Shown: one piece after another, positions 27,201 through 33,812 of the stretch | Layout: each line of letters starts with the position of its first letter | Position numbering within the stretch: position 1 is the stretch's first letter | Assembly: GCA_029962745.1 (NCBI GenBank) | Contig: CM057154.1 | Coordinates: forward strand, 3,326,090-3,390,089 | Reading direction: 5' to 3' | DNA from: Echinometra lucunter | Taxonomy: Eukaryota > Echinodermata > Echinoidea > Camarodonta > Echinometridae | Length of the DNA: 64,000 nt | The notes under the pieces: model-generated | Databases searched by the model: none | Told to the model about the DNA's origin: nothing | The model's input: the letters and a program-made list of their open reading frames with translations, nothing else | Made by a program: the position numbers and the translations under genes

Positions 27201-30200
27201 CGAAAATAATAGCCGAAACTCGGCAGAGTAACAGTCAAAGCCACGCATCAAAGTCAAACACAAGATAAAAATGACAATCAAAACAGGGAAGGGGGGGGGT
27301 ACAGATAAATTATTTTGGTCCGATGTGAATTGGTTATTAAACAAAATAATTGATTTCGATTCTGATTTCACTCATGATTTTGGTCGACAGAAAAAGCCCA
27401 CGAAACTTTATTCTCAATGCGACCGCATGCACAACTTCCATTAAATTCACACATTAAATACCTAGCTTACGATAAAGGCTCTAATTGTTTTGATTTATAA
27501 AATATTATCACTGAGATCATTCGAAATCATGATCATGGCGAATTAATTATTCTTGTATCATCAGTCATAATAATTTCAATAAAAATTTGCTTGAACTATT
27601 TTAGAAACAAGTGCTTGCTTTCATTTTCGAGCTGACAGTACAATCCAAGTAATTATTTGCACCTCTTGACGAAAGGCTATTATTATTGTCAACAAGATGG
27701 TTTGGCGTTGGCGATAGAAAGCCAAATAAATTTACGAAGAATGGTTTGCTTATGGTATTTTTCCTAGAAAAATCACGGTAATTATTCCGTTTTGAAATAA
27801 TCATTGAGTTTGGATATACAATATTTTTTCATTGATATGGACGTAAAATGAGTAAAAATGGTCTTTAGAGATGTACGAACTTTGCATCAGTCCCACTCAT
27901 TACATTCTGTGGTGGACAGTGCCACTCACGACGATCGGAGCCCGAGTCAAAGACTTCAAACTATGAATTGGCCGTAATTTATGATGGAAATTAGCGGTAA
28001 ATTGACAGCAAATTACTACTCGAGTACTCGAAAAAACTCGAGTATTTTTTACTACTCGCCTCGAGTAGTAAAATTACTACTCGTGCCAGGCCTACCATGA
28101 TTCATATCCCATGGCTTAGTTTTTGATAACAGTAAATTTTGTTCAAATTCATATTCAAAATCAAATCTACAGTAAACATGTAATCATCTTTAGAAGATAA
28201 GATTACTTGTCTATTATTTCAAAAGCCATGATCTGCATCCCATTTTGTTTAAACTGATCTTAAAAATCAAATTCTACAGCAAATGTCTATCACCTTTACA
28301 AGATCAGATAACTTATGCATTATTTTGAAAGAAATGGTCTGCATTCCTTTACTTAGTATTTGTAACAAGTAAATTTTGCTCAGATTGGTTTTCATTTCTT
28401 TCCAGCTAGTATTCATAAAAGAAAAGACAATTTCCATAGTTACCTTGGACAACATTTTCAGGGCTTCTAAGCATAGCTTTCTGGATAGCAGGAAGGATGC
28501 TTCCCTCAAACTCTGGATGGGTCAGGTGCTGTAATAACCACTTACTCACCTCCTGAAACAAAACAGATAACAACATAGTGAACATAAACATACAGCCTGA
28601 ATACAACCTCTTCAGGTTCAAACTTACTAAAATAAACAGACCTGTTTACCAATGTATAAAAAATTATGCAGGTTCCTCTCCAGAATCCTTGGTTACCGAT
28701 TATAGTTCACCTGTTACCCATAATAACAGCTGAATAGATGGAATCTGGTTTGCATACAGTAGTTGTTGCTATGTTGGACAGGCCTTTGGCAAGCTTCTTA
28801 GTTGTCAAGGGAAACTTGTTCCACAAGTATGCATAAAATCAGTAAACAAGTCTATTGCTACAGGAACCATATGATCATCTTTCCATGATGCACTTTGCTA
28901 AACTTGGCAGTGAAGGATAAGTAATATCTTACTTTTTGACAGTGGTACTGACCGGAAACAAACCAGTTTTGCCTGTCTGAATTGCTGAAAGAATACTTTT
29001 ATACTCAAAAGTCTATCCTGCTTGCGCAAAGTTCGTAAGTTTGACATAATTGATAGATAAAACATCAAAATGCCTGTAAGCTTACCAGGCTGTGAGCAGA
29101 GGGCTTGACCTTCCCACCAAAGACTTTCTTGATGTACACATCCAAGAGAGCTTTCTTCTGAATGGCTATGGCCTCTGTGTTCTTCACCTCGGTAGCATAT
29201 CTTAGCAACAATCCAATGAGACAGAGGGCGTGGCTTGACCCTTCAAGCTCCATGGCTGTGTTCAATGAGCTCTCCCAAAGACCTTCAACCTGTGATTAAA
29301 AACAAACATGGTTTGAAATAATTTGCACTTTGTGTAGGCCTGGATCAACCTTCTTGAGAATGTATAGAAATTGATACCTATAAAGTGTATCCTTCCCAAA
29401 AGTTTACAGTTGGAAAAATTCTTGCCATCTGAGCATTTCAAAATATTTTCAGGAAATTTTCATATCTGTGGATAGCCTAGGGTCTCTCCTATCTAATACA
29501 TTCAAAAAATCTCAAAATATTTTATGCTTGAGAGAACAAATGTAACTTTTAGGAAAGGGTACAATATCTGAGCTTGACAAAAGTTGGTGTTTGTTCTGGT
29601 TGGTATCAGCAGGGCTTAGAATAGTGTAAACTCCTGAAAATTTTTTGAAAAAATTAGGTTGAGGAGACTTTTTCCAACTGTAAACTTTTTTTGGGGAAGC
29701 AATGTAGTATTCAAAAGAATTATACAGGAAAAAAAATTGAGCTAGCTGCAATTTTTCTGATACCACATAAGAGGGGTATAAATCTATTGAACAAAAGATG
29801 CATTCATCCAACTGCAGTGGAATTATAGGACTCATGCTATTTCTCCTGAGAGATTACAGAGCGTATGCTTCTGTGTGTGAAATACAGCTACAGGCTTCCT
29901 ACACTTTCAGCCTACTCGATTGATAATAAAAATACTGATAATGCATACAAATGCTGAGGTGTTTGGGATATGTGTTTTTTGTTAATGGTGGAAATCAAAT
30001 CAAATCAATGACAGTACCTACAATATTGCCATTTCTTTAAAGAATAACTTACTTGTTTCCATGTAGCTTTGAGCTTGGCATATCCAGCAGCATGGATTGA
30101 CTTCCTTGAACATGCCAAGATGGCCGACACTAAACTTGCTTGAGCATCCACCTGAAATAAAGATCAGCCACAGCAAATGAAATATGAAGATTGATGAAGG

Positions 30201-32378
30201 GAGACAAAATATGTGGGCTTTAAACTGACTGTTTTGAAGGATTTTATTGAAGACTATCCATATTCATGGTCTGAAGACTGAATTGCAATGGTTAAGCATT
30301 CAAGAGTATTCATAGTATTAAAAGCAAGTGATCTTTCCATACAGGATATTTTTCCACACAATTTAATTAGAAACACATTCAAAGGAAATAAAGATATGTT
30401 CTTTCTGTACAGGTAGTTGCCAAGGTTTCACCTTAAACAAATATAGAGGTCATTTCATTTTCAATGAAAAAATGGAAACCCCCCCCCCCCCAAACCACAG
30501 GAGTGGTGGGTGAAATGACTCTGGACTGCTCTAAAAGAGCTCTTGAAGAGATCTAGTAAACATGAACTAGACTTGGATTTCTCGCAAAGAATTTAATATA
30601 GCTGCAAACATTTTACGCCGGTTCATAACTTCATACCAACAATAACAGTGTTAAAACACGACAACAAAACTTTTTGATAATTAATACCAGTATGTCTTTT
30701 ACTCACAAGCTGTTTCCACTCATTACCAGAACGTTGTTTGCTGGTTGTAAAGGCTTGCCTGAACAATGTACATGTCCAACATAGCACCACAAGAGGGTAT
30801 CCCCCTGTCCCTTTCCTGCAAAAATAAGAATTCTAAATTTCATTGACTGTATCTGAACAAGATATTGTTCCAAGGTTGTGTGTGAATTAAATGTTTACAA
30901 TAGCTCTAAAATGAAGCATACGTTTACACCCATATGCTTGTTAACACTGAATTCAATAACATTGATTCATTGAAGCATGCATGCATGACTTCAGATTACT
31001 TGAAGGTATGTTCAGAAGTTCAGAAGATGACACTGAATAAACTACTTTTTTCAGTCACTAGATACTTGGTTCAAATTAGCTTTCCACCCAAACAAGATCC
31101 TTCATGAAATGTATGAATACAAAATTTCTGACCAGTGAAGAAAGGGTCACTGTACTTCATCCCTGCCCACGCAACTAGAGATACAAATATGGCCACTTAC
31201 CCTCCCGAGACATTCTTAATCTGTGTTGCATATGAGCAGATGATTTCTGACAGAGCCTTTACGCTGGCATCTCGGTATTTCTCACACAGTGCAGCAATTA
31301 GTGCAAGAACCCTCCTTCCTCGATGCACTATCTGCAAAGACTGGAATTGTCAGGGATAGGACCCGGCATGCCACTTTGACAGCTGCCTCAGGAAGAGCTA
31401 AATGAAGAAGGGTGAGCAAAATTATGAAAACGAAACAAAATCAATGCTAAGATGCAGGTCAGCAACTCCAAAACATTCTATATGAAAACTTACATGCTTT
31501 TGTTTGTTTCTGCTCGTTTCTCATCCTGAATAATAAAGTAAACTAATTTCCTAAAGGATTCTTTGGGTTTATTTTTGTTTGACACTCTTTATACACACAG
31601 AAGAATTTTCTAGAGACTAGATTAAGTTAGAACTTAGACCATGTAGGCCTGGATGTTATGATTGGCTTCATGTCACATTTTCATTTTTACTTATTTATGA
31701 ACTTAATCTATATTCATTTGATATTAATAACATCCCATTCAATGCATTTATGACTTCTTTTTTTACTTTTGCTTACTCAATTATTCATTTATTCATTCAT
31801 TCATTCATTTGCTCATTTTGAATGCAGTTCTAATACCATAATAATCAACTCGTTGATTGTGGGCAATAACGGAAAGACAAGTCAAGAGTCAGACAAAATG
31901 TAACAGTAAAGTATAAAAGTCAAGAACAATCATAAATCACTGACTGAATTTCAATTCAAGACATTCCTGGAAATTGAACCAGTCAAACACTCTGTCCTCA
32001 ACACATAACTCAAACTAATTTGATTGGATATAGATCTAGATAAATTACATGAGAAAAAAAAAAAAAGAAAAAAAAAGACAGCATGAAACTGTGTGCACTA
32101 CAGCCAGATCCAGCGCACAAATGAATATCTGGGACCGAAGAAAGTCCATTACACGTACCTCCCGTAGACACACAATCTCGAACTTCCGACAAGATTTGAC
32201 ATCGTTCTTTGTCTTTGTGCAGGCAACCCTCGACACGAATGTTTTTAGTACGGCAGTTGCCTAATGGAAAGGGAGATAAAATACAAAATAATAATCAAAC
32301 ATAAACTCTTGAAAAATTGAAAATATGCTAATTATTATAATCCACGTGTGACTTACCCCCGTCACTGTTGGACGCCAT
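1..32378 (-). CDS. GCN1: GCN1, activator of the eIF2-alpha kinase GCN2 (5' ~75% of gene, 39 coding exons)
   Basis: The spliced minus-strand reading gives about 2,080 residues that follow human GCN1 (about 2,670 residues, recalled from memory) from the N-terminus into the late HEAT repeats. Diagnostic stretches include [39 protein letters not shown] and [18 protein letters not shown]. All introns are GT-AG and exon phases agree from exon 3 onward. Family knowledge: GCN1 is a cytoplasmic, ribosome-bound HEAT-repeat scaffold that with GCN20/ABCF3 activates GCN2 when uncharged tRNA or collided ribosomes appear. The gene runs off the left edge inside exon 39, so the GCN2-binding (RWD-binding) region and stop codon are absent. 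Exon coordinates are in the six segment entries that follow. The gene is transcribed away from the GAS2-like gene, sharing an upstream region interrupted by a gap. Identity is very secure; individual exon edges are read by eye. Confidence 0.96.
249..556. mobile_element. MITE with 19-bp perfect inverted repeats
   Basis: GAAGGCCGACCTAAGCACC at 274-292 is exactly inverted at 512-530. Imperfect pairing extends outward to AGGCCCC at 249-255 and its complement at 550-556. The body is AT-rich with repeated TGCGCAT-like words. Confidence 0.75.
557..963. mobile_element. TTAA-flanked MITE, inverted copy A, 5'-truncated
   Basis: Reverse-orientation relative of 14611-15018. Its right end CCATGAATGGG is followed by TTAA (964-967). 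Its left end lacks about 20 bp and abuts another inverted-repeat element at 249-556. Confidence 0.7.
1554..1714. mobile_element. Foldback MITE, GGGCCCCGTTTCATAAAAC family, copy 1
   Basis: The arms start GGGCCCCCGTTTCATAAAAC and end GTTTTATGAAACGGGGCCCC. The inside has repeated ATTGATGGTAAC-type words in both orientations. 161 bp, in GCN1 intron 37. Confidence 0.85.
3669..8644 (-). CDS. GCN1: GCN1 exons 27-34: eEF3-like HEAT region
   Basis: Exons: 8450-8644, 7705-7951, 7111-7232, 6186-6300, 5553-5732, 5044-5264, 4296-4503 and 3669-3865. This is the most conserved part of the family, related to the HEAT region of fungal elongation factor eEF3 (family knowledge). Landmarks are [53 protein letters not shown] across the exon 29/30 junction, [33 protein letters not shown] and [20 protein letters not shown]. 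Phases are consistent throughout and there are no in-frame stops. Two foldback-family MITE fragments and a TTAA-flanked MITE fragment sit in these introns without disturbing splice sites. Confidence 0.96.
3972..4212. mobile_element. Second copy of the AGGAAAACACC MITE, right end decayed
   Basis: Shares GGTGTCTTAGGAAAACAC, GAAAGAAATTTCAGCCAA and TGTATATTCATTTACAAGG with 23883-24145. The right inverted repeat is too diverged to pair. In GCN1 intron 33. Confidence 0.75.
6433..6595. mobile_element. Foldback MITE, same family, copy 2
   Basis: About 85-90% like 1554-1714 by eye: CATTGCATAAAACTTACCAT at left, GGTAAGTTTTATGCAACAGG at right, and the shared centre TTGAATTTGATTGGCTGTTG. It lies in GCN1 intron 29. 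Confidence 0.85.
8763..10075. mobile_element. CCGTATT-ended DNA transposon with TA target site
   Basis: The ends CCGTATTTCCAGCGTA and (complement) CCGTATTCTCCGGCGTA are flanked by TA on both sides (8761-8762, 10076-10077), as in Tc1/mariner-like elements. A module with CCCAAATGAG and GGGGGTGCGGCCTATGCG is present near both ends in the same orientation (8800-8840, 10009-10052). The interior is about 1.3 kb, locally GC-rich and non-coding. Superfamily assignment is tentative. Confidence 0.65.
10421..10836 (-). repeat. ~208-bp tandem duplication including the 3' end of GCN1 exon 26
   Basis: Two units (about 10421-10631 and 10632-10836) share CCATTCCTATCACCCAA, TCTGGATCAAAGGATA, GTGAAGTATT-type words and the exon end with donor. 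In the downstream unit the exon-like part (about 10572-10630) keeps GT at the donor, but a CAG codon has become TAG, so it is a dead pseudo-exon. Confidence 0.8.
10779..16552 (-). CDS. GCN1: GCN1 exons 21-26: middle HEAT repeats
   Basis: Exons: 16354-16552, 15076-15431, 13369-13593, 12407-12534, 11566-11755 and 10779-11015. Exon 22 is the longest (356 nt) and carries an acidic insert, [11 protein letters not shown], which I do not recall in the human protein. Exon 25 holds [20 protein letters not shown] and exon 26 [20 protein letters not shown], both close to human GCN1. Exon 26 lies at the edge of a roughly 208-bp tandem duplication that has copied its last ~60 bp, including the splice donor, downstream. 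Confidence 0.94.
12622..12845 (-). mobile_element. LINE ORF2 C-terminal fragment, frameshifted
   Basis: On the minus strand the sequence encodes [12 protein letters not shown] followed by [15 protein letters not shown], the DNI-EWTG...RWRRLV pattern typical of the extreme C-terminus of non-LTR retrotransposon polyproteins. The upstream part (about 12745-12845) is in another frame, so it is a dead fragment in GCN1 intron 23. Confidence 0.6.
14611..15018. mobile_element. TTAA-flanked MITE, piggyBac-like ends (complete copy B)
   Basis: TTAA at both edges (14607-14610, 15019-15022) encloses CCCATTCGTGAC and GTCACGAATGGG. TTAA duplication with CCC...GGG ends is the piggyBac signature. It is about 408 bp and non-coding. 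Related copies lie at 557-963 (inverted) and 46619-46787. Confidence 0.75.
15821..16050 (+). mobile_element. tRNA-derived SINE
   Basis: The head resembles a tRNA gene: box A-like TGGTCAATTGGTGAAGG and box B GGGTTCAATCC. The tail TACATCCTTGGACAAAATAT and an (ATA)n stretch follow. Shares head and tail with 21613-21735. Confidence 0.75.
16051..16330. repeat. Dispersed repeat with TGACCTTTGACC and GGACAGACAGACAGAC words
   Basis: Contains repeated TGACCTTTGACC words, then CATGGACAGATGGACAGACA and a closing inverted CCACCTAGGTGG. This layout looks like a common dispersed repeat of marine invertebrate genomes; no family name is assigned. Confidence 0.5.
17123..17784 (-). CDS. GCN1: GCN1 exons 19-20: basic/acidic charged helix linker
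   Basis: Exon 19 is 17694-17784 and exon 20 is 17123-17245. They encode a highly charged, probably long helical stretch beginning [20 protein letters not shown] and ending [12 protein letters not shown]. The segment [19 protein letters not shown] is almost the same as human GCN1, which shows strong constraint here. In yeast Gcn1, basic residues in the corresponding region are reported to be needed for ribosome association (recalled from memory). The repeated Lys/Glu pattern fits a single solvent-exposed helix or a short coiled coil; no HEAT helices are visible. Confidence 0.93.
18228..30815 (-). CDS. GCN1: GCN1 exons 4-18: N-terminal HEAT-repeat region
   Basis: Exons, in gene order: 30707-30815, 30053-30151, 29086-29289, 28444-28552, 26092-26166, 24787-24915, 23685-23837, 23221-23394, 22496-22648, 21842-21934, 20925-21000, 20265-20424, 19350-19533, 18769-18893 and 18228-18406. 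Phases chain without conflict. Recognisable stretches are [19 protein letters not shown] (exon 7), [19 protein letters not shown] (exon 10), [20 protein letters not shown] (exon 13), [14 protein letters not shown] (exon 15) and [17 protein letters not shown] (exon 18), each with a clear human GCN1 counterpart. These helices form the N-terminal solenoid, the part of GCN1 associated with ribosome and GCN20/ABCF3 contact in yeast (family knowledge). Intron 7 carries a 1.8-kb hAT-type insertion, and exons 11, 15 and 16 have decayed partial copies in the intron just upstream. Confidence 0.94.
19719..19820 (-). pseudogene. Decayed duplicate of GCN1 exon 16 in intron 15
   Basis: Aligned with exon 16 (19350-19533): TGGTACAAGAG, CTGGA, then GCACTCTCTGCACAGCTCTC and the acceptor-side GGCTGAAAT. 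Identity is about 70% by eye with several indels. Confidence 0.7.
20519..20607 (-). pseudogene. Decayed duplicate of GCN1 exon 15 in intron 14
   Basis: Shares CTGGCAGCC, CAGTTGGAA, GGATGAGACATGTCA and GCTTTGTGG in the same order and spacing with exon 15 (20265-20424), and lies 95 bp upstream of it in gene direction. Small indels break the frame. Confidence 0.75.
21042..21160. repeat. Two-copy tandem repeat
   Basis: TCACCAAAAATACATTAAGT and AGACTTGAAATACAATGT are repeated about 75 bp later as TCACCAAAAATACAATAAGT and the same second word. Confidence 0.8.
21613..21735 (+). mobile_element. tRNA-derived SINE
   Basis: Box A-like TGGCATAGTGGTGAAGG, paired anticodon-stem-like CTCTCATACGAGAG and box B GGTTCGATCC, then the tail CTTACATCCTTGGACAAGGT and an (ATT)n microsatellite. 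It is not a tRNA gene: the acceptor stem is not closed and a SINE tail follows. Confidence 0.78.
21737..21805. repeat. (ATT)n/(ATC)n microsatellite
   Basis: Runs of ATT and ATC triplets after a SINE tail. Confidence 0.9.
21980..22135. repeat. (AAAT)n microsatellite
   Basis: Long imperfect AAAT/AATA repeat. It opens a spurious Tyr/Leu/Ile-rich frame on the minus strand. Confidence 0.9.
23469..23520 (-). pseudogene. Decayed partial duplicate of GCN1 exon 11 in intron 10
   Basis: TTCTTGGACCATTTGATCAG and GTTCTGTGGATGA follow exon 11 words (TTCTGGAACCACTGAATCAG, CTCTGTGGATGA) in order. It lies 75 bp upstream of exon 11 with a GA microsatellite in between. Confidence 0.6.
23883..24145. mobile_element. 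TTAA-bordered MITE with AGGAAAACACC ends
   Basis: The inverted ends share TAGGAAAACACC and TGGTG, then GGAACGCAAAATG, with TTAA at both borders (23879-23882, 24146-24149). A second copy with a degenerate right end lies at about 3972-4212, and a shorter relative at about 24434-24545. Confidence 0.75.
24434..24545. mobile_element. Short relative of the AGGAAAACACC MITE
   Basis: Inverted ends GGTGTGAAAAGACATGTAAA and (complement of right end) GGTGTGAAAAAAAAGGCGTC, with AGAACGCAAAGTGC inside. It has a different core from the neighbouring element. Confidence 0.5.
25567..25608. other. Hairpin with GGTACCCACTTTGAC arms
   Basis: GGTACCCACTTTGAC, a 10-11-nt loop, then GTCAAAGTGGGTACC. It lies in an AT-rich dispersed-looking block (about 25305-25625) in GCN1 intron 8. 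Confidence 0.75.
26316..28094. mobile_element. hAT-type non-autonomous DNA transposon in GCN1 intron 7
   Basis: The termini are TAGGCCTGGCAC and its exact complement GTGCCAGGCCTA, flanked on both sides by the direct repeat CCATGATT (26308-26315 and 28095-28102). An 8-bp target duplication is diagnostic of the hAT superfamily. Both ends carry many ACTCG/CTCGAG units, mostly palindromic, as sub-terminal repeats. The 1,779-bp body has only short open frames and no transposase, so it depends on a partner elsewhere. Confidence 0.88.
29394..29698. mobile_element. MITE with AAAGTTTACAGTTGGAAAAA ends
   Basis: TTCCCAAAAGTTTACAGTTG at 29394 is matched by its inverted counterpart ending at 29698 (CAACTGTAAACTTTTTTTGG). 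It is about 305 bp, AT-rich and non-coding, in GCN1 intron 5. Confidence 0.7.
31201..32378 (-). CDS. GCN1: GCN1 exons 1-3: start codon and N-terminal region, with frame errors
   Basis: Exon 1 is 32357-32378 (ATG at 32376-32378, peptide MASNSDG, donor GTAAGT). Exon 2 is 32159-32260 and exon 3 is 31201-31397. Exon 2 ends with [16 protein letters not shown] and exon 3 starts [16 protein letters not shown], both matching the start of human GCN1. Exon 3 needs removal of one base near 31311-31321: the first frame hits TGA shortly afterwards, whereas the +1 frame continues as [19 protein letters not shown] and gives exactly the phase exon 4 needs. In the first half of exon 2 the frame most like human GCN1 ([10 protein letters not shown]) differs from the one implied by exon 1; an extra G in the G-run at the exon 1 donor plus a missing base in exon 2 would reconcile them without changing total length. 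The gene is probably intact in the animal, since the errors cluster within 1.7 kb of a gap. Confidence 0.85.
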
Positions 32379-32849
32379 GATTGCCGGTACGTACGAACAA
32401 CACTGAGGTCTAATTATTTAGCATGCAGTCTAGCTGCAATGCAATGGCAGTGTAAACGCACTTATTCCTTTGAAAATTTATCAAATTGCACAATAGGGAG
32501 TAATGTTTGACCTCAACTTGCGGATATGGGGAAAGAAAGTTAGGAAATAAACTTCTGGGCCCCGTAACACAAAGCTTTGCAATTGATCGTACGATTGATC
32601 TTTGCGATTGATTGCATTGACCACACAATGTGCAATCAATCGCAAAAATTTATCGTACGATCAATTGCTAAGCTTTCTGTTACAGGACCCTGGATTATGG
32701 AAACGGAGTCAGTAAACGATTACTGATGCCAACTACTCTAATACTTTCCAAAATATGTTTTTCTTTTAGTGGCACTGGCATGTACTCTTCTTCACATTTC
32801 TTCTCATTTTGATCTCATGCTCGGATATCTCACGTAATACCTGATAGGG
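32379..32849. promoter_or_regulatory. GCN1 5' flank
   Basis: This stretch lies directly upstream of the GCN1 start codon. No TATA box is obvious; the GCN1 start context on the minus strand is CAATCATGG. Between 32556 and 32693 a near-perfect palindrome occupies the proximal flank. The rest is AT-rich with no other gene. Confidence 0.5.
32556..32693. repeat. Foldback palindrome (MITE) upstream of GCN1
   Basis: The left arm starts TGGGCCCCGTAACACAAAGC and the right arm reads back as CAGGGTCCTGTAACAGAAAG; both continue with AATTGATCGTACGAT and TTTGCGATTGATTGCA. The arms are about 65 bp with a short spacer, so the whole element could form one hairpin. The GGGCCCCGT end resembles the two intronic foldback elements at 1554 and 6433. 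Confidence 0.85.
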
Positions 32850-33349
32850 NNNNNNNNNNNNNNNNNNNNNNNNNNNNNNNNNNNNNNNNNNNNNNNNNNN
32901 NNNNNNNNNNNNNNNNNNNNNNNNNNNNNNNNNNNNNNNNNNNNNNNNNNNNNNNNNNNNNNNNNNNNNNNNNNNNNNNNNNNNNNNNNNNNNNNNNNNN
33001 NNNNNNNNNNNNNNNNNNNNNNNNNNNNNNNNNNNNNNNNNNNNNNNNNNNNNNNNNNNNNNNNNNNNNNNNNNNNNNNNNNNNNNNNNNNNNNNNNNNN
33101 NNNNNNNNNNNNNNNNNNNNNNNNNNNNNNNNNNNNNNNNNNNNNNNNNNNNNNNNNNNNNNNNNNNNNNNNNNNNNNNNNNNNNNNNNNNNNNNNNNNN
33201 NNNNNNNNNNNNNNNNNNNNNNNNNNNNNNNNNNNNNNNNNNNNNNNNNNNNNNNNNNNNNNNNNNNNNNNNNNNNNNNNNNNNNNNNNNNNNNNNNNNN
33301 NNNNNNNNNNNNNNNNNNNNNNNNNNNNNNNNNNNNNNNNNNNNNNNNN
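32850..33349. other. Assembly gap, exactly 500 N
   Basis: A run of exactly 500 N, the same size as the second gap, hence a placeholder of unknown true length. Its right edge opens inside a 32-bp tandem repeat, which probably caused the break. Confidence 0.99.
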
Positions 33350-33420
33350 AAACATGGGTTCACCTTTTCAACAAAATCCCTAAACATGGGTTCACCTTTT
33401 CAACAAAATCACTAAACATG
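33350..33420. repeat. 32-bp tandem repeat at gap edge
   Basis: The 32-bp unit, containing CCCTAAACATGGGTTCACC and TTTTCAACAAAAT, is repeated here and enters the gap. The core AATCCCTAAACATGGG recurs at about 33605-33656 in diverged form. The array probably extends through the missing sequence. Confidence 0.8.
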
Positions 33421-33729
33421 GGGGGATCCCGAAAGCACAGGATGAGGTCTGAGGAAAAATTGTAAGAAAACTCATGGAAAAATCTGAAATCTCCGTTCAA
33501 AATCTCCGGTACCCACTTACTGCACGCATCCAGACACGATAGCACCGTATACGTGACCGTACGCTCATTATTGTATTTCATAGAAAGGGTCCAGTTTTTA
33601 CGACAAATCCCTAAACACGGGTCTACGTTTTGCGAGAAATCCCTAAACATGGGAAAATGGGTACCTACTATACTCTCTTTCTTAAAATTTGTCCCTAAAG
33701 ATGGGTTAGGGGTTGGAGGTCCGGACCTC

Positions 33730-33812
33730 ACTCCCCGACCCCCCCCCCCCAAAAAAAAAAAAAAAAAATCCGAGTACCCCCCCCCCCCCCGGGGGGGGGG
33801 CTTTGATTGTAG
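33730..33812. repeat. Homopolymer cluster: C-run, A-run, C-run, G-run
   Basis: Successive long runs of C, A, C then G, the last two forming a poly-C/poly-G palindrome. The same stretch in copy 2 is at about 47560-47628 with different run lengths. It could form quadruplex or hairpin structure and is an expected site of sequencing error. Confidence 0.85.
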
